This document shows, one piece after another, positions 33,713 to 41,224 of a stretch of 64,000 nt of DNA. Origin of the DNA: SZUA-35 sp965530755 (lineage in GTDB: Bacteria > Actinomycetota > Acidimicrobiia > Acidimicrobiales > SZUA-35); assembly GCA_965530755.1 (NCBI GenBank), contig CBESNA010000013.1, positions 1 through 64,000 on the forward strand, given 5' to 3'. Both the position numbers and the translations under genes were made by a program. Under the pieces are notes generated by a model. The model ran no database searches, had not been told where the DNA came from, and saw nothing but the letters and a program-made list of their open reading frames with translations. The stretch's first letter is position 1, and every line of letters begins with the position of its first letter.

Positions 33713-34321
33713 ATGGGCGACATGAATCCCATGGGACGCCTGAGGTCGGTCGGTACCCGGTCCACCCCACGCGACGAATCCATGGTCCTCGCCGAAGCCC
33801 TGCAAGGGGCAGGCCGCGGTGATCAGGCCGCATTCGGCGAGCTCTACGACGCCACCAGCGGCCTCGTCCACGGCATCGTGTTGAAGGTCGTCCGCGACCC
33901 ATCACAAGCCGAGGAGATCACCCAGGAGGTGTTCGTCGAGATCTGGCGACTGGCTCCCCGCTACGAGGAGTCCCGAGGCTCGGCCAAGTCCTGGATCGCC
34001 ACGATCGCCCATCGACGGGCCGTCGATCGTGTGCGCTCCGAGCAGTCCCACCGGGATCGCAACGATGTCGTCGGCCGCCAGGTCGAACGCGACCACGATT
34101 CGGTTTCCGAGCTCGTGCTCGATCGGCTGGATCGCTCCAGGGTGATCGCCGCCCTGGACCTGCTCACCGACGACCAACGGGCCGCCGTGGAACTCGCGTA
34201 CTACGGGGGCCACACCTATCGAGAAGTCGCCGTGCTCCTCGGCGTTGCCGAAGGCACCGTCAAGGGGCGAATACGAGACGGCCTGATCAAACTACGAGAT
34301 CACCTGGGGGTGAACCAATGA
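33713..34321 (+). CDS. sigK: ECF sigma factor, SigK-like
   Basis: The 202-residue protein carries sigma region 2 (GDQAAFGELYDATSGLVHGI, QAEEITQEVFVEIWRLAPRY, SRGSAKSWIATIAHRRAVDRVRS) and region 4 (DDQRAAVELAYYGGHTYREV, then VLLGVAEGTVKGRIRDGLIKLRDHL). The ending and the RskA-type anti-sigma gene overlapping it by 4 bp identify the SigK group. In mycobacteria SigK controls secreted MPT70/MPT83 proteins and is held by the redox-sensitive membrane protein RskA. The ATG at 33713 follows a SigK-type promoter. ATG 33722 is an alternative. Confidence 0.88.
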   Translation: MGDMNPMGRLRSVGTRSTPRDESMVLAEALQGAGRGDQAAFGELYDATSGLVHGIVLKVVRDPSQAEEITQEVFVEIWRLAPRYEESRGSAKSWIATIAHRRAVDRVRSEQSHRDRNDVVGRQVERDHDSVSELVLDRLDRSRVIAALDLLTDDQRAAVELAYYGGHTYREVAVLLGVAEGTVKGRIRDGLIKLRDHLGVNQ

Positions 34322-35028
34322 CCGAAGACCTGCATCACCTCGCCGCTGCCTATGCGCTCGACGCACTCGACGAATCAGAACGGCGGGCGTTCGAAGCCCA
34401 TTATCCGACGTGTGCCATCTGCTCTGCGGAGGTGAACGACTACCGGGAAACAGCGGCCCATCTGGCCGAGGTCAGCGTTACTCCAACGCCGGCGGACCTG
34501 AAGGCCCGTGTCATGGCCGAGATCGCGACCACTCGACAGATTGCTCCGGTCCTGCCGGATCGAGTCGTCGAGCTCGCTGAACGCAAGCGGCGCAACCAGC
34601 CCCGCCAACGAATCCTGGCAATGGCGGCCGCCGCCATCGTGGCCATCGTCGGATTCGTAGGAGGCCTGCAGCTCGCCGGCTCGAACAGCGATCCAGACGC
34701 GATCTTCGCCGCCGCCGACGCCGAGACGCTGCAGCTCGACGGCGATGCGGGCACTGCCAGAGTCGTGTGGTCGCCGAGTGAGGATCGAGCGATCCTGATC
34801 GCCAGCGATCTGGGTGACCCCGGAGCCGGGCGGGCGTACGAGCTCTGGCTCATCGACGCCGATGGCCCCAATCCGACCGGCCTGTTCGCACCGGATGCCG
34901 ATGGCAACGTGCGGGTCGAGCTTCCTCTCGACGGGCGAACGCCCGCCGCCTGGGGAATCACGAACGAACCGGACACCGGGTCGGATCAACCGACAGGCGA
35001 CATCCTCCTGGTGGCAGAGACCGTCTGA
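34318..35028 (+). CDS. rskA: Anti-sigma-K factor RskA-like membrane protein
   Basis: The 236-residue protein has a cytoplasmic anti-sigma domain with the zinc-binding H-x3-C-x2-C motif (HYPTCAICSAEV). One membrane helix follows (MAAAAIVAIVGFVGGLQLA), then an extracytoplasmic RskA domain (VVWSPSEDRAILIASDLGDP, AYELWLIDADG, AAWGITNEPDTGSDQPTG). This matches RskA, the regulated-proteolysis anti-sigma of SigK. The start overlaps the sigK stop by 4 bp (ATGA). Confidence 0.9.
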   Translation: MTEDLHHLAAAYALDALDESERRAFEAHYPTCAICSAEVNDYRETAAHLAEVSVTPTPADLKARVMAEIATTRQIAPVLPDRVVELAERKRRNQPRQRILAMAAAAIVAIVGFVGGLQLAGSNSDPDAIFAAADAETLQLDGDAGTARVVWSPSEDRAILIASDLGDPGAGRAYELWLIDADGPNPTGLFAPDADGNVRVELPLDGRTPAAWGITNEPDTGSDQPTGDILLVAETV

Positions 35029-35072
35029 GCGACCCTGGTTCGCCCGCCGGATCGGCGTCCGCCGGATTCGAT

Positions 35073-35099
35073 CCGTCCATGATCCGGTCGGCTCCGAAC
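35073..35099 (+). promoter_or_regulatory. SigK-type promoter, leaderless
   Basis: CCGTCC (35073-35078), a 15-nt spacer and CCGAAC (35094-35099) differ from the sigK-upstream element at one base and keep its spacing. The ATG of the oxidoreductase follows 8 nt after the -10 element, so transcription would start at or near the start codon (leaderless mRNA). Confidence 0.6.
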
Positions 35100-35106
35100 C
35101 AGGTGC

Positions 35107-36723
35107 ATGACCGCCACAGACGCCGACCCCACTCTTCCCGACGCGAGCCTCCCAGACTCGACCGCCCAGAACACTCCCACTGAGGCGAGGGAAGGACCGG
35201 GCCCGTCGCTGCCGGCAGCGGCGCTTGCCGGTGTCGTGAGCGCTGCGCTCGGGCTCGGCGTCGCCCAGGTGGTCGCAGGGTTCAGCCGAACCCTGCGCTC
35301 GCCCGTGATCGCCGTCGGCGACCGTGTGGTCGACCTCGTTCCGGCGGCGATGAAGGACATCGCCATCTCGCTGTTCGGCACCAACGACAAGATCGCCTTG
35401 CTCGTCGGCATCGCGGCGACGCTCATCGTCTACGCCGCGATCGTCGGTGTCCTTGCCCTGCGCAGGCGCTTGGCGATCGGCCTCATCGGCGTCGGGCTCT
35501 TCGCCATCGTCGGGGCTCTCGCTGCAGTCAACGACCGGGCCGGCGCCCCCTGGTGGGCAGCGCTCCCCACGCTGATCGGCGCTGCAGTCGTCGGCGGCTC
35601 GATCGTCGTGTTCGATCGCGCGGCTCGATCGGAACCTGTGGTGCGAGGCATGGAACATCCGTCGTCACGTCGGCGGTTCTTTGCCACCGCCGGGGTCTTG
35701 ACGGCCGGAGCCGGCGTTGCTGCGCTCATCGGTCGCTCCCTCGACGGCCGTTTCAGTGCCAGCGGATCCCGGGCCGCCCTCGAGCTCCCACTACCGACCA
35801 ACACGTTGCCACCGGTACCGGTCACGGCCCAGGCCGAGAACGCGGCATCGTTCATCACCTCGAACGCCGACTTCTATCGCATCGACACGGCGTTGGTCGT
35901 GCCCCAGGTCCCGGCCGAGACGTGGTCCATGCGTGTCACCGGCATGGTCGACCGCGAGCTCACGATCACCTACGCCGACCTGCTCGACCGAGAGCTCATC
36001 GAGCGCGACATCACCCTCACCTGCGTCTCCAACACGATCGGTGGTGAACTGATGGGCACCGCCCGTTGGCTCGGTGCGCGTCTCGACGATCTTCTCGCCG
36101 AGGTCGGTATCGATCCGGAGGCCACCCAGATCGTCGGCCGTTCGGTCGACGGATACACCTGCGGCTTCCCCGTGGCAGCCCTCGACGGTCGGGATGCTCT
36201 GATCGCCGTCGGCATGAACGGTGAGCCCCTTCCACTCGAGCATGGGTTCCCCGCCAGACTGATCGTGCCCGGCCTCTACGGCTACGTCTCGGCCACCAAG
36301 TGGTTGAGTGAGATCGAGCTCACCACGTTCGATTCGTTCGATCACTACTGGGTGCCACGCGGTTACGCCGTTGAGGCGCCGATCAAGCTGCAGAGTCGCA
36401 TCGACGCACCACGGGGCCTCGACCGGATCCCCGCAGGACCGTTCGTGATCGGTGGCGTGGCTTGGGCTCAGACCATCGGCATCGACGCCGTCGAGTTGTC
36501 CATCGATGAAGGCCCGTGGATGAGTGCCGAGCTCGCGGACGAGGTCAACGACGTGACCTGGCGGCAGTGGTCGTTGTCATGGGATGCCACGCCGGGACGG
36601 CACTCGATCACGGTTCGGGCAAAAGATCGAAAAGGGTCCATCCAGACCGCCGACCGCTCCGAACCACTGCCAGACGGAGCTTCCGGGCACCACACCGTTG
36701 TGGTCCTCGTCGAGGACGCCTGA
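35107..36723 (+). CDS. Membrane-anchored molybdopterin oxidoreductase, sulfite oxidase-like
   Basis: The 538-residue protein has an N-terminal membrane part (about 35-185, five helices) and an arginine stretch before another hydrophobic segment (RRRFFATAGVLTAGAGVAAL). A periplasmic molybdopterin domain follows. The Mo ligand is Cys306 in TLTCVSNTIGGELMGTARWL, followed by GYTCGFPVAALDGRDALIAV and the dimerisation-type domain ending GRHSITVRAKDRKGSIQTAD. This is the sulfite-oxidase/YedY-like family found beside sigK in several actinobacteria. The exact substrate is unknown. It sits directly downstream of rskA behind its own SigK-type promoter. Confidence 0.87.
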   Translation: MTATDADPTLPDASLPDSTAQNTPTEAREGPGPSLPAAALAGVVSAALGLGVAQVVAGFSRTLRSPVIAVGDRVVDLVPAAMKDIAISLFGTNDKIALLVGIAATLIVYAAIVGVLALRRRLAIGLIGVGLFAIVGALAAVNDRAGAPWWAALPTLIGAAVVGGSIVVFDRAARSEPVVRGMEHPSSRRRFFATAGVLTAGAGVAALIGRSLDGRFSASGSRAALELPLPTNTLPPVPVTAQAENAASFITSNADFYRIDTALVVPQVPAETWSMRVTGMVDRELTITYADLLDRELIERDITLTCVSNTIGGELMGTARWLGARLDDLLAEVGIDPEATQIVGRSVDGYTCGFPVAALDGRDALIAVGMNGEPLPLEHGFPARLIVPGLYGYVSATKWLSEIELTTFDSFDHYWVPRGYAVEAPIKLQSRIDAPRGLDRIPAGPFVIGGVAWAQTIGIDAVELSIDEGPWMSAELADEVNDVTWRQWSLSWDATPGRHSITVRAKDRKGSIQTADRSEPLPDGASGHHTVVVLVEDA

Positions 36724-36789
36724 CCTGAACTCCCAGGCGGGCTCGGAACTCCTGCAAGTACCCAACCTCAATCACCAAGGACACCCACC

Positions 36790-37971
36790 ATGAACACGAT
36801 CAGCATCACCGAACAGCCGAAGAGCCGAACCGGCCGCCGCTTCGTTGCCGCAATGGCAGCCGCCGGCCTCCTCTTGGCCGCCTGCTCGAGCGACGACACC
36901 GCCGCCGAGGATCCGACCACGACCGAAGCCGCCATCCAGGACGACAGCATGGAAGAAGGCGACGCCGACATGCTCGGCGCCTTCGGTCCGGCATGTGGAG
37001 CCGTCCCCGTCGACGGTGAGGGTTCCTTCGCCGGCATGGCAGACGACACCGCTGCCACCGCCGCATCGAACAACCCGCTGCTCTCCACGCTCGTCACCGC
37101 CGTGGTCGAAGCCGACCTCGTCGACACCCTCAACAGCGACGGACCCTTCACCATCTTCGCCCCGACCAACGATGCGTTCGCAGCGATCCCGGAGGACATC
37201 CTGGCCGCCGTGCTCGCCGACAAGGACCTGCTCACCAGCGTGCTGACCTACCACGTCGTCGCCGGTGACAACGATGCCGAAGCACTCAGCGGCGGCACCT
37301 TCGACACCGTCGAGGGCGGTCAGATCACCCTCGGCGCCGATGGGACGATGGTGAACGACGCCAACGTGATCTGCTCGAACGTGCCGGTCGCCAACGGCAC
37401 CGTGCACATCGTCGACTCGGTCCTGCTGCCGCAGGTCGCACTCGACGCCATCGCAGCGCTGACCGGCGATGCAATGGCCGAAGGCGAACTCATGCCCACC
37501 GGCGCAGCGTGCTCCGCAGTTCCGACCGATGGTGAGGGTTCGTTCGCCGGCATGGCAGACGACACCGCCGCCACCGCCGCATCGAACAACCCGCTGCTCT
37601 CCACCCTCGTCACCGCCGTGGTCGAAGCCGACCTCGTCGACACCCTCAACAGCGACGGACCCTTCACCATCTTCGCCCCGGTGAACGACGCCTTTGCAGA
37701 CCTCCCCGAGGATCAGCTGGCGGCCGTGCTCGCCGACAAGGACCTGCTCACCAGCGTCCTCACGTTCCACGTGATCGCCGGCGACAGCCTCAGCTCCGCT
37801 GAACTGATCGAGGTCGGGTCCGCAACCACCGTCAACGGTGGCGAGCTCACCTTCACCGCCAACGACGACGCACTGTCGGTCAACGGCGCCGCCAGCACGC
37901 TGTGCATGGACGTGCCGACCGCCAACGCCACGGTCCACATCATCGATTCAGTGCTTCTCCCCAGCAGCTGA
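36790..37971 (+). CDS. Two-domain fasciclin lipoprotein, MPT70/83-like
   Basis: The 393-residue product starts with a lipoprotein signal (FVAAMAAAGLLLAACSSDD, Cys32). Two FAS1 domains follow, each with NPLLSTLVTAVVEADLVDTL, the H1 motif (GPFTIFAPTNDAFAAIP and GPFTIFAPVNDAFADLP), and the H2 motif ending in VHIVDSVLLP and VHIIDSVLLP. MPT70 and MPT83 of M. tuberculosis are fasciclin proteins of the SigK regulon, so position and fold agree with a SigK target. It lies 66 bp after the oxidoreductase and probably shares its transcript. The 152-bp cores of the two domains are almost identical in DNA (37012-37163 and 37529-37680). Confidence 0.9.
   Translation: MNTISITEQPKSRTGRRFVAAMAAAGLLLAACSSDDTAAEDPTTTEAAIQDDSMEEGDADMLGAFGPACGAVPVDGEGSFAGMADDTAATAASNNPLLSTLVTAVVEADLVDTLNSDGPFTIFAPTNDAFAAIPEDILAAVLADKDLLTSVLTYHVVAGDNDAEALSGGTFDTVEGGQITLGADGTMVNDANVICSNVPVANGTVHIVDSVLLPQVALDAIAALTGDAMAEGELMPTGAACSAVPTDGEGSFAGMADDTAATAASNNPLLSTLVTAVVEADLVDTLNSDGPFTIFAPVNDAFADLPEDQLAAVLADKDLLTSVLTFHVIAGDSLSSAELIEVGSATTVNGGELTFTANDDALSVNGAASTLCMDVPTANATVHIIDSVLLPSS
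37012..37163 (+). repeat. Near-identical direct repeat inside fasciclin gene, copy 1
   Basis: This 152-bp stretch is almost identical to 37529-37680, with only a few mismatches, encoding the same residues of the first and second FAS1 domain. Outside it the two domains differ much more, so recent gene conversion or duplication is likely. Confidence 0.85.
37529..37680 (+). repeat. Near-identical direct repeat inside fasciclin gene, copy 2
   Basis: Second copy of the 152-bp repeat, at an offset of 517 bp from the first. The offset is not a multiple of 3 only if flanks are counted loosely. Both copies are read in the same protein frame within their own domain. Homologous recombination between copies could delete one FAS1 domain. 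Confidence 0.7.
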
Positions 37972-38042
37972 CCCGACTGGTCATCGCGACCAGCGCTGCA
38001 GATCAGCTCGTCTGTGCTGATCGGCAGCGACGCCAAGGAGAT

Positions 38043-38067
38043 GGCCGAGCCCCTCACGGGCTCGGTC
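38043..38067. terminator. Hairpin terminator after fasciclin gene
   Basis: CCGAGCCC and GGGCTCGG pair around a CTCAC loop (extended to 10 bp by a G-U and a G-C pair). It lies between the convergent fasciclin and acyltransferase genes. Confidence 0.7.
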
Positions 38068-38101
38068 ATCGGCGCGTCTCAGGTCATGAGGCCAGACGAG
38101 T

Positions 38102-39001
38102 TCACGAACCTACTTCTTGGGCAGTGAGCGGACGTAGGTCGATGGCAGAGTCATCGACGCGTCCTTTTGGGACGGTCACCGGACCATCGCCGCTGTGGCC
38201 GTTCGAGGCCGGCAGCTTCTTGGGCGACGGGCGGCCGGACGGCACGGAGATCTTCGGCCGCTTCTCGGCCATGTCCTCGAGCGACGCCACCACGCCGGGT
38301 CGATCGTCCTTGGCCGCGTACAGATCCACGTACTCCTGGCCGGAGAGCTCACTGATCCGGAACATCACTGCATCGGTGAACGTGCGATGGATCCGCGGGT
38401 CTGCCGGGTCGCCGAAGTCCTCGATGTGCATCGGTGCGCCGAAGCGAACGGTGCACGGCAGGCCCAGCTTCATCGTGAACTGATCTGGCGGCTGGATCGC
38501 CAGCGTGCCCTCGTGACCAACAGGGATGATCGGAGCGTTGCAGCGCAGCGCGAGCCGAGATGCGCCGGTTCGGCCCTTGTGCAGGAAGCCGCTGCGAGAA
38601 CGAGTCCCCTCCGGATAGATCATGAAGAGAAAACCGTTGTCGAGCACCTTCGCTGCGGTGTCGAGCGCAGCCTGCGCTGCATCACCGCCGGACCGGTCGA
38701 CCGGGATCATGCCAAGAGCCGGGAACAGGTGCTTGGTCTTCCAATCGTGCATGTATTCGCCCTTGCCGATCGCCCACACTCGGCGGGGCAATGCGGAGGG
38801 GACGAAGACCGAGTCGCAGAACGACAGATGGTTGGGCGTGATGATCGCCGGTCCGTCGACAGGGATGTTGTCGAGCCCTTCCACGTTGACGTCCCACAGC
38901 CGATTCACCAGCTTGCGAATCGCTCCGAATCCGTACTTGCTCGCACGATCCGCCCCAGGAAGCTGCGGGGCGTCTTCGAATTGGAAGTCACGCCCGCTCA
39001 T
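38102..39001 (-). CDS. PlsC-like 1-acyl-glycerol-3-phosphate acyltransferase
   Basis: The 299-residue protein has the acyltransferase motifs NHLSFCD (HX4D, motif I) and YPEGTRSRSG (motif III), with IIPVGHEG downstream. It is of the family that acylates lysophosphatidic acid. The C-terminal tail is basic and Ser/Pro-rich. The start overlaps the stop of the upstream acyl-CoA synthetase by 4 bp (38998-39001), so the two act as an activating enzyme plus acyltransferase pair. Confidence 0.88.
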   Translation of the reverse strand: MSGRDFQFEDAPQLPGADRASKYGFGAIRKLVNRLWDVNVEGLDNIPVDGPAIITPNHLSFCDSVFVPSALPRRVWAIGKGEYMHDWKTKHLFPALGMIPVDRSGGDAAQAALDTAAKVLDNGFLFMIYPEGTRSRSGFLHKGRTGASRLALRCNAPIIPVGHEGTLAIQPPDQFTMKLGLPCTVRFGAPMHIEDFGDPADPRIHRTFTDAVMFRISELSGQEYVDLYAAKDDRPGVVASLEDMAEKRPKISVPSGRPSPKKLPASNGHSGDGPVTVPKGRVDDSAIDLRPLTAQEVGS

Positions 39002-40440
39002 GAGCGGAGCTCCCGTCGGATGAGCTTGCCGGTCGCGGCAACCGGGAGTTCGTCGACGAATTTGTACGACGTCGGACACTTGTACCGGCTGAGTTGCGAT
39101 CTGGCATAGGTGTCGAGTTCTTCCACGTCCACGTCGCCCAGCACGTGGGCGACGACGGTCTCCCCGGTGTCGAGATGCTCTTCGCCGACGACGACCGCAC
39201 CACGGACACCGGGATACTGCATGAGCACACCCTCGACTTCGGATGGGTACACGTTGAATCCGGACACGATGACCAGATCCTTGATCCGATCCACGAGGTA
39301 GAGGTATCCGTCTTCGTCGAAGACGCCGACGTCGCCGGTCCAGAACCACCCATCGTCGGTGAGTACGGCCGCGGTCAGTTCAGGTGAATCGAGGTAGCCC
39401 TTGAAGACGCCAGGGCTGCGCACGACGACCTCACCGGTGTCGCCCGCATCGACCGGGGTGCCGTCAGGCTCGACCAGGACCACCTCGGCGCCCTCGATGA
39501 CTTTGCCGACCGACGTAGGCCGGACCGGAATGCCTCGACTCCAGGTGACGATGGGAGAGGTCTCGGTGAGCCCATAACCTTCAGCCACCTCGATGCCGAG
39601 GCGGTCGCGGACAGCCTCGAAGACGGCGAGCGGCAGCGCGGCGGCTCCTGATGAGGTGAAGCGGACGCTGGCAACGGTTTCGGGGGTCGCCCATTCGACG
39701 GCGGCCCATCGTGCCCACATCGGTGGGGCTCCGGCGAGGGTCGTGATGCCGTGGCGTTGCACCAGCTCGAGTGAGGCCGAGGCATCAAAGCGGCGTTGCA
39801 TGACGACGGTGCCACCGACGCGGAGCATGGCCATCAGCACGAGGTTGAGACCGAAGATGTGGGAGAAGGGCAGGCTGCCGAGTGCGACGTCATCTGACCG
39901 AAGGCCGAGCTCACCCCGATTGATCACGATCTCGTGGGCCCACTTGAGGTTGCCGTGACTCAGCATCGCCACCTTGGCATCGCTGGCCACACCGCTGGTG
40001 AGCATCAGGAAGGCAATGTCGTCGGGATCGCAGTCGACGACGGGCGGGGGGTCACCGGCGTCGACGTCTTCAGCCAGGTCGATGATCTCGACGCCGAGTT
40101 CGATGTTGCCTTCGGCCAACCACGCTCCGGCTTCGCCCAGGATCATCAGCTTCGGCGTGACGCTGGCCAGCTTCCGCTCGATCTCGGGCAGGGGGCTCGT
40201 TGGCCGCACCGGGATGATTTGTGCGCCCAGTCCGAGTCCGGCGAGCATGGTGACGGCGAAGTCGATCTCGTTTCCGGCGACGATGGCGAGGCGATCGTTA
40301 CGACCGAGCCCGGCGACGTGGAGGCGGGCCCGCACGGCATCGACCCGCTGACGGAGTTCGGCGTAGTCGATTTCGAGATCGCCGTCGATGAGGGCGATGC
40401 GATCGTCGTCATGGCCGTCGATGATGTTGGCAAGGTTCAC
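38998..40440 (-). CDS. AMP-binding acyl-CoA synthetase
   Basis: The 480-residue protein starts at GTG 40440 (AGGAAC site upstream). It has the adenylate-forming family pattern, although the P-loop-like segment (TSGVASDAKVAMLSHGNL) is not the standard TSGTTGxPKG. It keeps YGLTETSP, WFWTGDVGVFDEDGYLYLVD, RIKDLVIVSGFNVYPSEVEG, and the catalytic lysine region ATGKLIRRE. The altered glycine-rich loop is worth noting, but the fold is intact. It is coupled to the PlsC-like gene downstream and is likely controlled by the nearby TetR. Confidence 0.87.
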   Translation of the reverse strand: MNLANIIDGHDDDRIALIDGDLEIDYAELRQRVDAVRARLHVAGLGRNDRLAIVAGNEIDFAVTMLAGLGLGAQIIPVRPTSPLPEIERKLASVTPKLMILGEAGAWLAEGNIELGVEIIDLAEDVDAGDPPPVVDCDPDDIAFLMLTSGVASDAKVAMLSHGNLKWAHEIVINRGELGLRSDDVALGSLPFSHIFGLNLVLMAMLRVGGTVVMQRRFDASASLELVQRHGITTLAGAPPMWARWAAVEWATPETVASVRFTSSGAAALPLAVFEAVRDRLGIEVAEGYGLTETSPIVTWSRGIPVRPTSVGKVIEGAEVVLVEPDGTPVDAGDTGEVVVRSPGVFKGYLDSPELTAAVLTDDGWFWTGDVGVFDEDGYLYLVDRIKDLVIVSGFNVYPSEVEGVLMQYPGVRGAVVVGEEHLDTGETVVAHVLGDVDVEELDTYARSQLSRYKCPTSYKFVDELPVAATGKLIRRELRS

Positions 40441-40512
40441 AGAAGTTCCTGAGCGTGGTTCCGTCGCCGGTCAGGCGGCGTCGAGCTGACCACGATCATG
40501 ACACAGGTCACA

Positions 40513-41151
40513 TCAGGCAGCGAGTGCAGCCACGCTCGGTACAGACGCCAGCGCATCGGAGATGAGTTTCATGTAGTCGGCCGTCCCGTCGGATGCGGTC
40601 CACTGGCGAGTGGCGATCCGCACCGCCGACATCGTGGCACCGGCGATGATCTCGGGCCGTGGGTCGACCAGCGGATCGACGTCGAGGCGCAGCGCCGTTG
40701 CCGAAATGATCTCCCGTTCCCAACCGAGTTGGACCGTCGCACGGCTGTACGCCGAGACAGAAGGGTACGACGCGGCGAGCCTCGCCTGGAGCAAACGTCG
40801 CTCTCGATGGGTCTCGAAGTTCTCGGCGAGCGAGGTGACGGCTTCGTGCACGACGGTCAGGACGGGCTCATCGGCGGGGCGTGACGCGAGTGCGTCGCGG
40901 AGGGTGAACAGCACCTCGTCCATGTCGCCGTAGAGCACCGCTTCCTTGCTCGCGAAATGACGGAAGAGCGTGCGTTGCGACACGTCCGCCCGTTCGGCGA
41001 TGTCGACCGTTGTCGTCTCGTCGAAGCCTCGCGACGCGAACAGCTCGGCGCCTGCTCCGACCAGCGCGGCGTAGGTCCGCGACTTCTTCCTGGAGCGGCG
41101 GCTTGGCGCCGGGCGAGGATCGACGGAGGGAAGGGTGGGACCGGCGCTCAT
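40513..41151 (-). CDS. TetR-family regulator of lipid genes
   Basis: Taking ATG 41151, the protein has 212 residues. The DNA-binding part is of TetR type (SRTYAALVGAGAELFASRGF, TTVDIAERADVSQRTLFRHF). The second domain is MftR-type (C-terminal domain of the mycofactocin-regulator group), by general resemblance only. It sits between acyl-CoA synthetase genes and a divergent HAD-acyltransferase gene. A palindromic repeat in the 73-bp intergenic region (41180-41213) is its likely binding site. ATG 41190 is a longer alternative that would overlap this site. Confidence 0.82.
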   Translation of the reverse strand: MSAGPTLPSVDPRPAPSRRSRKKSRTYAALVGAGAELFASRGFDETTTVDIAERADVSQRTLFRHFASKEAVLYGDMDEVLFTLRDALASRPADEPVLTVVHEAVTSLAENFETHRERRLLQARLAASYPSVSAYSRATVQLGWEREIISATALRLDVDPLVDPRPEIIAGATMSAVRIATRQWTASDGTADYMKLISDALASVPSVAALAA

Positions 41152-41179
41152 GGGGAGATCGTAGAACAGAACCGCCAAA

Positions 41180-41213
41180 ATGTCAGCCATTGACGAATGT
41201 CAGCGACTGTCAT
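41180..41213. promoter_or_regulatory. Candidate TetR operator in lipid locus
   Basis: TGTCA occurs three times (41181, 41199, 41209), and TGAC-GAAT-GTCA (41191-41202) forms an inverted repeat. ATGTCAGC occurs twice, 18 bp apart. The element lies between the divergent TetR and HAD-acyltransferase genes. Confidence 0.5.
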
Positions 41214-41224
41214 AAGGTGCGAGT

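Noticed and set aside
35640..35760. Twin-arginine signal of the sulfite-oxidase-like protein
   Set aside because: RRRFFATAG lies after about five membrane helices in the chain, so it is more likely an internal start of the last helix than a cleavable Tat signal. It is noted but not called.
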